A stretch of 64,000 bases of DNA, from NCBI RefSeq assembly GCF_002994655.1, contig NZ_PPDL01000015.1, forward strand, positions 26,483 to 90,482. The letters run 5' to 3'. The stretch is from Corynebacterium sp. 13CS0277 (lineage in GTDB: Bacteria; Actinomycetota; Actinomycetes; Mycobacteriales; Mycobacteriaceae). Positions 55,660-64,000 of the stretch are shown here, one piece after another (the stretch's first letter is position 1; the number at the start of each line of letters is the position of its first letter). Both the position numbers and the translations under genes were made by a program. The notes below the pieces were generated by a model. That model saw only the letters and a program-made list of their open reading frames with translations, ran no database searches and had not been told where the DNA came from.

Positions 55660-56166
55660 GTGCCGAAGACCCACCATGTTCCCCTCATGCTGCTCATCGC
55701 CGCCGGTGTGGTGGCGCTTGATCAGCTGAGCAAAGCGATGATCCTCGCCACCCAGACCCCCGGGGTGCCCACCCCCATCGTGGGCGAGATTGCCCGGCTC
55801 TACCTCACCTTCAACTCCGGTGCGGCGTTTTCTTTCGGGCGCGACCACACCTGGGTCTTCACCCTCATCCAGGCGGCCTTCGTCCTGGGCGCGGCCATCG
55901 CCGCACCCCGGATCACCACCCGCGGCACTGCGGTGGGCACCGCCCTGATTGCCGGCGGCGCCGCCGGCAACCTCATCGACCGACTCTTCCGCGCCCCCGG
56001 CTTCCCCGTGGGGCACGTGGTGGACTTCATCTCGATCGGTCATTTCGCCATCTTCAACCTGGCCGACGCGGCGATCACCTGCGGCGCCTCACTCATCGTG
56101 GTGCTGGTGTTCCTCCAGCCGGATGCTCCCGCCGACGCCCCGACGACAGGACAGACGCATGCGTGA
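55660..56166 (+). CDS. lspA: Lipoprotein signal peptidase II
   Basis: Membrane aspartyl protease of 168 residues that removes signal peptides from diacylated prolipoproteins. Four hydrophobic helices and the family blocks are present: [23 protein letters not shown] (catalytic Asp122) and FNLADAAI (catalytic Asp136). GTG 55660 is the start; no ribosome site is seen and GACAAG 8 bases upstream may be a -10 element. The last codons overlap the ATG of rluD by 8 bases. Confidence 0.95.
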   Translation: MPKTHHVPLMLLIAAGVVALDQLSKAMILATQTPGVPTPIVGEIARLYLTFNSGAAFSFGRDHTWVFTLIQAAFVLGAAIAAPRITTRGTAVGTALIAGGAAGNLIDRLFRAPGFPVGHVVDFISIGHFAIFNLADAAITCGASLIVVLVFLQPDAPADAPTTGQTHA

Positions 56167-57085
56167 CGTACGACAGCTTCCCGTGCCCGACGGCCTGGCC
56201 GGCATGCGGGTGGATGCGGGGCTCGCGAAACTTCTCGGCATCTCCCGCACCGTCGCCGCAGAGCTCGCGCAGGCCGGCGACGTGCTCCTCGACGGGGTGG
56301 CCCTGGGCAAGTCCGACCGGCTGGTGGCCGACGCGTGGCTCGTGGTCACCCTGCCTGAGGCACCCGCGCCGCTCCTGCCGACCGCCGAACCCGTCGAGGG
56401 CATGACGATCCTGTACTCCGACGACGACGTCATCGCCGTCGACAAGCCTGTCGGTGTCGCCGCCCACCCCACCGTCGGGTGGGAAGGCCCCACCGTCGTC
56501 GGCGGGCTCGCGGCCGCCGGCTACCGCATTTCCACCTCCGGGCCCCCGGAGCGCCAGGGCATCGTGCAACGCCTCGACGTCGGCACCTCCGGGGTCATGG
56601 TCGTCGCCGCCAGCGAGCGGGGCTACACCCACTTGAAGCGAGCGTTCCGTGACCGCACCGTCGACAAGACCTACCACGCCCTCGTGCAGGGCCACCCGGA
56701 CCCCCTGTCCGGCACCATCGAAGCCCCCATTGGCCGGCACCCCTCGGCGGGGTGGCGGTTTGCGGTGACGACCGACGGAAAGCACTCGGTTACCCACTAC
56801 GACACCCTGGAGGCCTTCCGGGAGGCCACCCTCGTCGACGTCCACCTGGAGACCGGCCGCACCCACCAGATCCGCGTGCACTTCTCGGCCCTGCACCACC
56901 CGTGCTGCGGGGACCCGATGTACGGCTCCGACCCGCAGCTCAGCGCCAAGCTGGGGTTGGAACGCCAGTGGCTGCACGCGGTGTCCCTCGGGTTCACCCA
57001 CCCCGCCGATGGCCGCCGCATGCTCATCGAAAGCCCCTACCCGGACGACCTGCAGCACGCCCTCGACGTGCTGCGCGCCGACTAG
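56159..57085 (+). CDS. rluD: Pseudouridine synthase, RluD family
   Basis: Converts uridines in 23S rRNA helix 69 (if orthologous to RluD) to pseudouridine. The 308-residue protein has an N-terminal S4-like RNA-binding region (about 15-70), [14 protein letters not shown] and the catalytic QRLDVGTSG (Asp140), and RTHQIRVHF near the end of the core. ATG 56159 follows AGGA by 7 bases and overlaps lspA, so the two are coupled. The lspA-rluD pairing is widespread in bacteria. Confidence 0.92.
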   Translation: MRDVRQLPVPDGLAGMRVDAGLAKLLGISRTVAAELAQAGDVLLDGVALGKSDRLVADAWLVVTLPEAPAPLLPTAEPVEGMTILYSDDDVIAVDKPVGVAAHPTVGWEGPTVVGGLAAAGYRISTSGPPERQGIVQRLDVGTSGVMVVAASERGYTHLKRAFRDRTVDKTYHALVQGHPDPLSGTIEAPIGRHPSAGWRFAVTTDGKHSVTHYDTLEAFREATLVDVHLETGRTHQIRVHFSALHHPCCGDPMYGSDPQLSAKLGLERQWLHAVSLGFTHPADGRRMLIESPYPDDLQHALDVLRAD

Positions 57086-57086
57086 C

Positions 57087-57869
57087 GTGACGTCCTCGGA
57101 GACCACCGTGACCGACACGACCGGTAGACCCGGCGATCGTTCGTCCCGCGTGACGCGCCGCGTCGTGCCCCGCGCGGAAGACACCACACGCCCCGCGCCC
57201 ACCGCGCGGCCAGGCGCTGGCCCGCGGCCCGTGCCCCCGGAGGTCATCTACCGGCGCCGGCGGGTCGCCGCACTCGTGCTCATCGGCGTGCTGCTGCTGG
57301 GGCTGTGGGTGGTGCTGGCGCGCAGCGACCGCACCGCGAAGCCGATGCTCATCAACGGCGACCACATCGGCCGGGAGACCGGGGAGACGATGGAGGACTA
57401 CATCGCCCGCACCGACCACGCCCTCGGCGAGCTGGGGGAGACGGACACCGTCTACGCGCTGGTGTCGTTCTCCCAGCCGCTGAGCCCCGCCCAGGTTGCC
57501 GTCGTCATCGAGGGCGTCCCGCTCACCCGGGTCAGCGCCCTGGTGTTCGACGGGTCGAAAGAACTCGCCCTCCCGGAACCGGTGGCGGGCCAGAACCGTG
57601 AGGACGTGTTCACCCAATGGTTCAGCCGCGCCCAGCGGGCAGGGCTGCCCATCGACGGCATTGATGGCCTCATCGTGCGCGACACCGCCGCCGATATTCG
57701 GCAACTGCAGGGGCGCTCCGGGATCCTGGCGATCGACCCCGCCCCCGTCGGGGCCGTGTGGGGGCGCTTCGGGGTCAGCCCCGTGCAGCGCCGCGCGGAG
57801 GGCGCCGGCACGACGGCCGCTACCACCGCCGGGAGTACCACTGCGGGCGCCCGAGGCAGCGGCAGCTAG
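57087..57869 (+). CDS. Single-pass membrane protein of unknown function
   Basis: A 260-residue protein with a basic, Pro-rich cytoplasmic arm (1-55), one membrane helix (about 59-78) and an extracytoplasmic domain (about 85-235) without recognised motif; the end is Ala/Thr/Gly-rich. GTG 57087 begins one base after the rluD stop, so it is very likely in the lspA-rluD operon; GTG 57108 is a possible later start. The closeness to lspA hints at an envelope role. Confidence 0.65.
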   Translation: MTSSETTVTDTTGRPGDRSSRVTRRVVPRAEDTTRPAPTARPGAGPRPVPPEVIYRRRRVAALVLIGVLLLGLWVVLARSDRTAKPMLINGDHIGRETGETMEDYIARTDHALGELGETDTVYALVSFSQPLSPAQVAVVIEGVPLTRVSALVFDGSKELALPEPVAGQNREDVFTQWFSRAQRAGLPIDGIDGLIVRDTAADIRQLQGRSGILAIDPAPVGAVWGRFGVSPVQRRAEGAGTTAATTAGSTTAGARGSGS

Positions 57870-57915
57870 CCGCACGCAAGCGCCGCCTGCGGCGGGCCCA
57901 CCCGCAGCCACATCT

Positions 57916-58776
57916 CTAAGTCCGGGGTGCGCGGCGCCGCTGGCGGAGCACATCCCACAGGTACAGGGCGACCGCCACCCAGATGAGCACAAACCCCACC
58001 CAGCGGGTCGTGTCCAGCTGCTCGTCGACGACGAACACCGCCCACAGCATCTGCAACGTCGGGGTGATGTACTGCAGCATCCCCACGGTCGACAGGGGAA
58101 TCCGGCGGGCAGCAATCCCAAACAGCAGCAACGGCACCGCCGTCACCACGCCCGTCGAGATCAACAACCAGGCATGCCCCGCGCCCTCGGTGAGGAACGT
58201 GCTGCGGCCCGCGTGGCCCAACCACAGCAGGTACCCGCACGCGAGGGGTGCGAGGATCAGCGTCTCCGCCGCAAGCGACGTTGCCGCCGAGATCCCAATT
58301 TGCTTCTTGAGCAGCCCATAGAACCCAAACGACAACGCCAACCCCAACCCCAGCAGGGGCGGCTGCCCACCAATGATCGTGAGATAGGCGACCGCCACCA
58401 CCGCGAGCACCACACTCGCCAACTGCAGGCCCCGCACCCGCTCCCCGAGGAGCAGCATGCCGAGAGCGACAGAGACCAGCGGGTTGATGAAGTAGCCCAA
58501 GGCGGCCTCCGCGACGTGGTCACTGTTGACGGTGATGACATAGAGCAGCCAGTTCGTGGCGATGAGCACCGCGAGCAGGCCCGTGGCCGCCCACGTGCGC
58601 GCTGACAGTCGCACGAGCTCCCGCCAGCGGCCGCTCGCCACGAGCACGAGGAGCATGACGACGGCGGTCCACACGATGCGGTGGGCGAGGATCTCCAGCG
58701 GGGTGGCTGGCTGTAGCAGCGGGAAGTAGGCGGGGAAGGCTCCCCACAACAGGTAGGCGGCGAGGGCGAAGAGCAT
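57916..58776 (-). CDS. rarD: EamA-family permease RarD
   Basis: Ten-helix membrane protein of 286 residues with two EamA repeats, close in sequence pattern to RarD (AHRIVWTAVVMLL, NWLLYVITVNSDHVAEAALGYFINPL region, PLLLFGIAARRIPLSTVGMLQYI region). RarD proteins are presumed metabolite exporters; the name comes from a chloramphenicol-sensitivity phenotype and the substrate is not known. The message is probably leaderless (TACAGT 8 bases before ATG 58776). Confidence 0.87.
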   Translation of the reverse strand: MLFALAAYLLWGAFPAYFPLLQPATPLEILAHRIVWTAVVMLLVLVASGRWRELVRLSARTWAATGLLAVLIATNWLLYVITVNSDHVAEAALGYFINPLVSVALGMLLLGERVRGLQLASVVLAVVAVAYLTIIGGQPPLLGLGLALSFGFYGLLKKQIGISAATSLAAETLILAPLACGYLLWLGHAGRSTFLTEGAGHAWLLISTGVVTAVPLLLFGIAARRIPLSTVGMLQYITPTLQMLWAVFVVDEQLDTTRWVGFVLIWVAVALYLWDVLRQRRRAPRT

Positions 58777-58784
58777 GGCCAGTC

Positions 58785-58790
58785 ACTGTA
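58785..58790 (-). promoter_or_regulatory. -10 element for leaderless rarD
   Basis: TACAGT (TANANT) on the minus strand ends 8 bases before the start codon at 58776. Confidence 0.55.
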
Positions 58791-59006
58791 TCCGACACCC
58801 TCGCTGCCGCCGAACCCGGACCCGACGGTGTGCGCCCCCGCGGGGTGGGGCGCGCGGGGAGGGCAGTGGGGCGTGCGCGCAGTGCCGTGGCGGGAGGGGA
58901 CGGCGGGGGCCTTCCGGGGTGGGGGAGTGCCACTGCTGGAAACGGGTGAAAAATGGGGTGTGGCCTGCGGGATTGTGGCCGCGGGGTGGGGGCTTGACGG
59001 CCCCCG

Positions 59007-59012
59007 TACAAT
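59007..59012 (+). promoter_or_regulatory. -10 element for leaderless dnaE
   Basis: TACAAT ends 6 bases before ATG 59019. The TTGACG at 58994-58999 is only 7 bases upstream and cannot be its -35. Confidence 0.6.
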
Positions 59013-59018
59013 GGCCGC

Positions 59019-62000
59019 ATGAGTAAATCCTTCGTGCATCTCCACAACCACACCGAGTACTCGATGCTCGATGGCATGGCGAAGGTGGATTTGCTGGCGG
59101 AGGAAGTGCTGCGGCAGGGCATGCCCGCCGTCGGCATGACCGACCACGGCAACATGTTCGGCTCCGACGCGTTCTACCGCAAGATGGTCGACGCGGGCAT
59201 CAAGCCCATCATCGGCATCGAGGCGTACATGGCGCCCGGCTCCCGCTTCAACAAGCAACGCGTCCGCTGGGGTGAGGCCCACCAGAAAGCGGACGACGTG
59301 TCCGCCTCCGGCGCGTACCTGCACCAGACGATGTTGGCGGAAACCGCTGAAGGCCTCCACAACCTGTTCTACCTGTCCTCCATGGCGTCCTACGAAGGGC
59401 AGCTGGGCAAGTGGCCCCGCATGGACGCCGACATCATCGCCGAGAACGCCACCGGCATCATCGCCACCACCGGCTGCCCCTCAGGCGACGTGCAAACCCG
59501 CCTCCGCCTCGGGCAGTTCGACGAGGCCCTCGAGGCCGCCGCCATGTGGCAGGACATCTACGGCAAGGACAACTACTTCCTCGAGCTCATGGACCACGGC
59601 ATCGAAATCGAGCGCCGCGTCCGCGACGAACTGCTGGAGATCGGCCGCAAGCTCGACCTGCCGCCGTTGGTCACCAACGACTGCCACTACGTGCTCAAAT
59701 CCCAGGCCAAGCCGCACGAGGCGATGCTGTGCGTGCAGACCGGCAAGACGCTCGCCGACCCGGACCGCTTCAAATTCGACGGCGAGGGCTACTACATCAA
59801 ATCCGCCGAGGAAATGCGCAACACCTGGGACGAGATGGTGCCCGGGGCGTGCGACAACACCCTGCTCATCGCGGAACGGGTGCAGGACTACAGCTCCATT
59901 TGGGAACCCCACACCCACGACCGCATGCCGATCGCGGACGTGCCCGACGGGCACACCCCCACTAGCTGGCTCACCCACGAGGTCATGGAAGGGCTCAAAG
60001 ACCGCTTCGATGGCGGCCAGGTGCCCCAGGCGTACATCGACCGCGCGACGTACGAAATCGAAGTCATCGACATGAAGGGCTACCCGTCCTACTTCCTCAT
60101 CGTCGCTGACCTCATCAAGCACGCCCGCTCCATCGGCATCCGCGTCGGCCCGGGCCGTGGCTCCGCGGCAGGCGCACTCGTCGCCTACGCGCTGACGATC
60201 ACCAACATCGACCCCATCGAGCACGGGCTGCTGTTCGAGCGCTTCCTCAACCCGGAACGCCCCTCGGCACCCGATATCGATATCGACTTCGACGATCGTC
60301 GCCGCGGCGAAATGATCCGCTACGCCGCCGACAACTGGGGCGAAGACAAAGTCGCCCAGGTCATCACCTTCGGCACCGTGAAAACCAAGCAGGCGCTCAA
60401 AGACTCCGCCCGCGTGCAGCACGGCCAGATGGGCTACAAGATGGCAGAAACCATCACCAGCGCCCTCCCGCCGGCCATCATGGCGAAAGACATCCCCCTG
60501 TCGGGCATCTTCGACCCCAACCACCCCCGCTACGGGGAGGCCGGGGAGGTGCGCTCCGTCATCCAAAACGACCCGGAGCTGCAGAAGATCTACGACACCG
60601 CCCTCGGCCTCGAGGGCGTGGTCCGGCAGGCGGGCGTGCACGCCTGCGCCGTCATCATGGCGAGCGTGCCGCTGCTCGACTGCATCCCCATGTGGAAGCG
60701 CGCCCAAGATGGGGCGCTCATCACCGGCTGGCCCTACCCCGCCTGCGAGGCCATCGGCCTGCTAAAGATGGACTTCCTGGGCCTGCGCAACCTCACCGTC
60801 ATCGGTGACTGCATCGAAAACATCAAAGCCAACCGCGGCTTCGACCTCGACCTTGAGGGCCTGACCACCGACGACACCGCCGCCTACGAACTCCTCGCCC
60901 GCGGCGACACCCTCGGCGTGTTCCAGCTCGACTCCGGCGGCATGCGCGAACTGCTCAAGCGCATGGAGCCCACCGGCTTCGACGACATCGTCGCCGCGCT
61001 CGCGCTCTACCGCCCCGGCCCCATGGGCATGGGCGCGCACTGGGCGTACGCCGACCGCAAAAACGGGCGCGAAGAAATCACCCCCATCCACCCGGAACTC
61101 GAAGAACCCCTCAAGGACATCCTGGAAGAGACCTACGGTCTCATCGTGTACCAGGAGCAGATCATGAGGATCTCCCAGAAGGTGGCGAACTACACCGCTG
61201 GCCAGGCGGACGGCTTCCGTAAAGCCATGGGTAAGAAGAAGCCCGAAGTCCTCGCCAAGGAATTCGTCACCTTCGAAAAAGGCATGCTCGACAACGGCTT
61301 CTCCAAGGAAGCCATCAAAGCCCTGTGGGACACCATCGAGCCCTTCGCCTCCTACGCGTTCAACAAGTCCCATGCGGCCGGCTACGGCCTGGTGAGCTTC
61401 TGGACCGCCTACCTCAAGGCCAACTACACCGCCGAATACATGGCAGCCCTGCTGACCTCCGTGGCGGATAAAAAAGACAAGTCCGCCATCTACCTGGCGG
61501 ACTGCCGCCACCTGGGTATTCGGGTGCTGTCCCCGGACGTCAACGAATCCTCCCTCAACTTCCAGGCCGTCGGCGACGACGTGCGGTTCGGCCTCGGCGC
61601 GATCCGCAACGTCGGCGAAGACGTCGTCGCCTCCATCGTGAAAACCCGCGAAGAAAAAGGCGCCTACACCTCGTTCTCCGACTACCTCGACAAGATCGAA
61701 ACCGTCGCCTGCTCCAAGCGCGTCACCGGCTCCCTCATCAAAGCCGGCGCCTTCGACTCCCTCGGCCACCCCCGCGGCGGCCTGTGGGACATTCACGAAG
61801 CCGCCATCGACTCCGTCCTCAACACCAAAAAAGCCGCCGACAAAGGCCAATACGACCTCTTCGCCGGCTTCGGCGACGCCGACCCCGAACTCGCCGGCGC
61901 ATTCCACATCGACATCCCGGAGACCACCCTCGACCGGAAAACGGAACTCCACGACGAACGTGAAATGCTCGGCCTGTACGTCTCCGGCCACCCCCTCGAC

Positions 62001-62591
62001 GGCTTTGAGGGCGCACTCGCCGCCTACACCGACACCGAACTCACCACCGTCCTCGGCGGCGAGCTCACCCACGGCACCGAAGTCATCATCGGCGGCATCA
62101 TCAGCTCCGTCGACCGCCGCTTCTCCAAAAAAGACGGCTCCCCCTGGGCCATCGTCACCATCGAAGACCACAACGGCGCGCAGGTCGAACTGCTCGTGTT
62201 CAACAAGGTCTACTCCATGGTGTCCACCCAGATCGTCGAAGACAACATCGTCCTCGCCAAAGCGCACATCAGCATCCGCGACGACCGCATGAGCCTGTTC
62301 TGCGACGACCTGAAAACCCCCGACCTGGGCGCGGGCAACGGCAACGGGCTGCCGCTGCGCATCACCCTGCGCACCGACCAATGCACCCCCGCCAACCTCG
62401 TCAAACTCAAAGAAGTCCTCGCCGCCCACCCCGGTGAATCCGACGTCTACGTCAACCTCACCTGTGCGGACCGCACCACCATGATGGTCCTCGGCGAAAA
62501 CCTCCGCGTCACCCGCTCCGGCTCCCTCATGGGCGACCTCAAAGCCACCATGGGTGTCGGAATCCTCGGCGACGCACCCGTCAACGCCTAA
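59019..62591 (+). CDS. dnaE: DNA polymerase III alpha subunit, DnaE1
   Basis: Replicative polymerase of 1,190 residues. The N-terminal PHP domain keeps its metal ligands ([20 protein letters not shown]), consistent with built-in proofreading as in mycobacterial DnaE1. The C-family active site is PDIDIDFDD (Asp419, Asp421), followed by [12 protein letters not shown] upstream and [20 protein letters not shown]. An OB fold near 1000-1080 ([14 protein letters not shown]) and a C-terminal domain end the protein. No ribosome site; the -10 hexamer suggests leaderless expression. Confidence 0.97.
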   Translation: MSKSFVHLHNHTEYSMLDGMAKVDLLAEEVLRQGMPAVGMTDHGNMFGSDAFYRKMVDAGIKPIIGIEAYMAPGSRFNKQRVRWGEAHQKADDVSASGAYLHQTMLAETAEGLHNLFYLSSMASYEGQLGKWPRMDADIIAENATGIIATTGCPSGDVQTRLRLGQFDEALEAAAMWQDIYGKDNYFLELMDHGIEIERRVRDELLEIGRKLDLPPLVTNDCHYVLKSQAKPHEAMLCVQTGKTLADPDRFKFDGEGYYIKSAEEMRNTWDEMVPGACDNTLLIAERVQDYSSIWEPHTHDRMPIADVPDGHTPTSWLTHEVMEGLKDRFDGGQVPQAYIDRATYEIEVIDMKGYPSYFLIVADLIKHARSIGIRVGPGRGSAAGALVAYALTITNIDPIEHGLLFERFLNPERPSAPDIDIDFDDRRRGEMIRYAADNWGEDKVAQVITFGTVKTKQALKDSARVQHGQMGYKMAETITSALPPAIMAKDIPLSGIFDPNHPRYGEAGEVRSVIQNDPELQKIYDTALGLEGVVRQAGVHACAVIMASVPLLDCIPMWKRAQDGALITGWPYPACEAIGLLKMDFLGLRNLTVIGDCIENIKANRGFDLDLEGLTTDDTAAYELLARGDTLGVFQLDSGGMRELLKRMEPTGFDDIVAALALYRPGPMGMGAHWAYADRKNGREEITPIHPELEEPLKDILEETYGLIVYQEQIMRISQKVANYTAGQADGFRKAMGKKKPEVLAKEFVTFEKGMLDNGFSKEAIKALWDTIEPFASYAFNKSHAAGYGLVSFWTAYLKANYTAEYMAALLTSVADKKDKSAIYLADCRHLGIRVLSPDVNESSLNFQAVGDDVRFGLGAIRNVGEDVVASIVKTREEKGAYTSFSDYLDKIETVACSKRVTGSLIKAGAFDSLGHPRGGLWDIHEAAIDSVLNTKKAADKGQYDLFAGFGDADPELAGAFHIDIPETTLDRKTELHDEREMLGLYVSGHPLDGFEGALAAYTDTELTTVLGGELTHGTEVIIGGIISSVDRRFSKKDGSPWAIVTIEDHNGAQVELLVFNKVYSMVSTQIVEDNIVLAKAHISIRDDRMSLFCDDLKTPDLGAGNGNGLPLRITLRTDQCTPANLVKLKEVLAAHPGESDVYVNLTCADRTTMMVLGENLRVTRSGSLMGDLKATMGVGILGDAPVNA

Positions 62592-62696
62592 GAAAACCCG
62601 CAGGCCCGGGGCATGATTTGTGTCCCGGGCGTGAAGGAGTAACCTCTAAGGAGTCCACACGGACACACGCCACCCCGGCAGTGCCCGTGACTCACA

Positions 62697-62772
62697 GGGG
62701 CTATGGCGCAGTTGGTAGCGCGTCTCGTTCGCAATGAGAAGGTCAGGGGTTCGATTCCCCTTAGCTCCACCA
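62697..62772 (+). tRNA. tRNA-Ala (anticodon CGC)
   Basis: A full cloverleaf of 76 bases with encoded CCA. Acceptor GGGGCTA/TAGCTCC, D arm GCGC, anticodon stem TCTCG/TGAGA with loop TTCGCAA (anticodon CGC at 62730-62732, reading GCG), and T arm AGGGG TTCGATT CCCCT. A terminator follows within four bases. Confidence 0.97.
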
Positions 62773-62775
62773 CTG

Positions 62776-62809
62776 GCTCCCTACCTGTTTCTCCAGGTAG
62801 GGAGCTTTT
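62776..62809 (+). terminator. Terminator after tRNA-Ala
   Basis: A perfect 12-bp stem (62776-62787 with 62794-62805), 6-nt loop and TTTT. Confidence 0.92.
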
Positions 62810-62925
62810 GTGCGTCCTCTATACGGACCTCAAAACGCCATCCCGCGACAATCCCCCACATTTTTCAGACACTCCCAAGGACACTCGCACGCAAGTCGGA
62901 TGGGTCGAAAACCGGGGCATCGCAC

Positions 62926-62978
62926 GCTGGGGCTACAGTGCGATTGCAGTACGATGCTGATGCCGATGGTGATTGGGG
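62926..62978 (+). repeat. Promoter region copy 1 of a duplicated unit
   Basis: This segment aligns with 63458-63510; the central 37 bases share 27 identities. Each copy has a -10-like hexamer after GCAG: TACGAT here (62950-62955). The duplication thus covered the control region as well as the gene. Confidence 0.6.
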
Positions 62979-63026
62979 GCGAAGCTCATAGCGTTCCCCT
63001 CAAGGAAGCTTCAAGGAGGTAGGGCG

Positions 63027-63389
63027 ATGGCTGTTGAACTGGTTGACATGCGGACGCGAGATTACATGTCCATGAGTCACAGCGATGCTAACGACGTGAT
63101 GTTTGAGGACTTTCTTGCGCTCGTCACCTACCTCATCGAGCTTGCAGGAATTACCCGAGACGACCTGAACGAAGACGCGTGGATATGCCTCGACTGCGGA
63201 TACCCGGAGGACTCCTTGGGCTACGTCGTCGACGAGGTGATCGTGCGTGATGTGCCCGTGCCGTCGTGGTGGTTCGAACAGCTCGCATGTATCCCGCGGT
63301 TCCGGCCCCCGTACACGCCGAAAGAAATTCAGACGATCGCCGGGCACATCACCAACCGTGTGGACCACCCCGCACCGTGGCACATGTGA
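63027..63389 (+). CDS. Small acidic protein of unknown function (copy 1 of tandem pair)
   Basis: A 120-residue acidic protein with no signal peptide or membrane segment, paralogous to the next gene: 39 of about 107 ungapped positions are identical, including the opening L-x-D-x-R-x-RDY, the FLVEYAG-like helix and the W-W-x-E-Q-x-x-x-I-P block. A perfect AAGGAGGT is 6 bases before ATG 63027. GC content falls to about 47-55% per 60-base line, versus about 68% in dnaE, pointing to transfer. No family is recognised. Size, acidity and tandem copies would suit an immunity or antitoxin protein, but this is inference only. Confidence 0.8.
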   Translation: MAVELVDMRTRDYMSMSHSDANDVMFEDFLALVTYLIELAGITRDDLNEDAWICLDCGYPEDSLGYVVDEVIVRDVPVPSWWFEQLACIPRFRPPYTPKEIQTIAGHITNRVDHPAPWHM

Positions 63390-63457
63390 AGCGCCATGTA
63401 ATTGTGCCACAGAGACTCGCGAAGGGCTGTGCCCGGGTACGTAAAGATATGTTCTAT

Positions 63458-63510
63458 GCTGGTGTTTCTCTGAGATCGCAGTACTATATTGGTGCTGACG
63501 GTGGTGGGGA
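63458..63510 (+). repeat. Promoter region copy 2 of a duplicated unit
   Basis: Counterpart of 62926-62978 with TACTAT (63482-63487) as the -10-like hexamer. Each small gene therefore seems to have its own promoter. Confidence 0.6.
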
Positions 63511-63551
63511 AAACTCACCGCGTTTCCGATTGATGTGGAAGGAAGGTCCTA

Positions 63552-63929
63552 GTGGTTCAGCTGGCTGACTTGCGTTCGCGCGATTACGAGTCGATGCCGT
63601 ACTTCGCCCGGCTGGACGCGTCGATGCTCGACTTCGCTGGGCTCCTCGATTTCCTTGTCGAATACGCGGGGCTGAGCCGGGAGGACCTCGGGAAGGACTT
63701 TTGGATCTACTACAACGCAGGGATGCTCTGCGATTCCTTCATCGAGGTAGCGGAAGTCATCCTTGAGCGAGGCATCAGCATTCCTGACTGGTGGCCTGAG
63801 CAAGTGCAGCAAATCCCACTGTTTCAGGCTCAGTATGACGCCGAAGAGGTGCTTGGTATTGTCGAGCAGCTTCCTGCTGTGTCAGACCTGTCCCTGCCGT
63901 GGGACTCCCCTGAAGAAGCCGCGTGTTGA
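63552..63929 (+). CDS. Small acidic protein of unknown function (copy 2 of tandem pair)
   Basis: A 125-residue acidic protein, paralogue of the preceding gene. Conserved points include RSRDY, FLVEYAGLSREDLGKDFWIYY and IPDWWPEQVQQIP; the cysteines of copy 1 (LDCG) are not kept. GGAAGG lies 5 bases before the GTG start. The two genes are separated by 162 bases with a duplicated promoter. The stop codon overlaps the first base of the repeats at 63929. Function unknown. Confidence 0.78.
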   Translation: MVQLADLRSRDYESMPYFARLDASMLDFAGLLDFLVEYAGLSREDLGKDFWIYYNAGMLCDSFIEVAEVILERGISIPDWWPEQVQQIPLFQAQYDAEEVLGIVEQLPAVSDLSLPWDSPEEAAC

Positions 63930-63976
63930 GCGACACGATAGATTGCACACTCAGCGACACGAGAAAGTGCGCACCA
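63929..63976. repeat. Two 24-base direct repeats, possible insertion sequence end
   Basis: AGCGACACGA occurs at 63929-63938 and 63953-63962, each followed by a partly conserved 14-base stretch ending in GCNCAC; 18 of 24 positions agree. Short repeats in series are typical of the ends of IS21- or IS481-like elements. No transposase is inside the window, so the call is tentative. Confidence 0.4.
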
Positions 63977-64000
63977 CGTAGACGGAGCGAGCCCTACCCC

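Noticed and set aside
58994..58999. TTGACG as -35 of dnaE
   Set aside because: Only 7 bases separate it from the TACAAT -10; about 17 are needed.

Overview
The window is a stretch of a high-GC (roughly 70%) actinobacterial chromosome. Gene order and protein motifs point to the genus Corynebacterium: the whole dcw (division and cell wall) cluster mraZ-rsmH-ftsL-ftsI-murE-murF-mraY-murD-ftsW-murG-murC-ftsQ-ftsZ-pgeF-sepF-ylmG-divIVA lies in corynebacterial order. It is flanked by genes for mycolata-specific envelope chemistry (PimB', MptA, an MptC-like enzyme, IdsA) and by the PknL kinase with its Rv2175c-type partner. The species cannot be named from this sequence alone.

Layout. 0-7.5 kb: two NlpC/P60 peptidoglycan hydrolases, the mannosyltransferase PimB', a ROK glucokinase, a PlsC-type acyltransferase, a membrane acyltransferase and an RNase AS-type exoribonuclease. 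7.7-18.4 kb: class II DAHP synthase, two GT-C mannosyltransferases for lipomannan, PknL with five PASTA repeats diverging from a small wHTH protein, a prenyl diphosphate synthase, MetF and a GNAT protein. 18.8-20.1 kb: a HEPN-family protein and a DUF3040 membrane protein. 20.9-44.9 kb: the dcw cluster. 45.1-62.6 kb: a T-box-controlled ileS, transporters, DNA polymerase IV, asparaginase, lipoproteins, lspA-rluD, rarD and dnaE. 62.7-64.0 kb: tRNA-Ala(CGC), then a lower-GC segment with two tandem paralogous small genes of unknown function and, at the right edge, repeats that resemble the end of an insertion sequence.

How the genes work together. Most of the window builds or remodels the cell envelope. 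The mur genes and mraY/murG make lipid II. FtsI, FtsW, FtsL, FtsQ, FtsZ and SepF divide the cell, and DivIVA directs polar growth. IdsA, PimB', MptA and the MptC-like enzyme make the prenyl carriers and mannolipids. The NlpC/P60 enzymes cut peptidoglycan. PknL can report envelope state through its PASTA domains to the DNA-binding protein encoded divergently from it.

Expression. At least ten genes have a TANNNT-like -10 hexamer only 6-8 nt before the start codon, so many transcripts are probably leaderless. Others, especially in the dcw cluster, have long leaders with hairpins, T-rich tracts or a T-box. The most unusual points are the lower-GC tandem paralog pair after tRNA-Ala, a three-helix RNA element between mraZ and rsmH, the loss of yggS between pgeF and sepF with a tRNA-like remnant in its place, a shared 12-nt leader motif before murF, murG and murC, and a 1.18-kb gap before divIVA.
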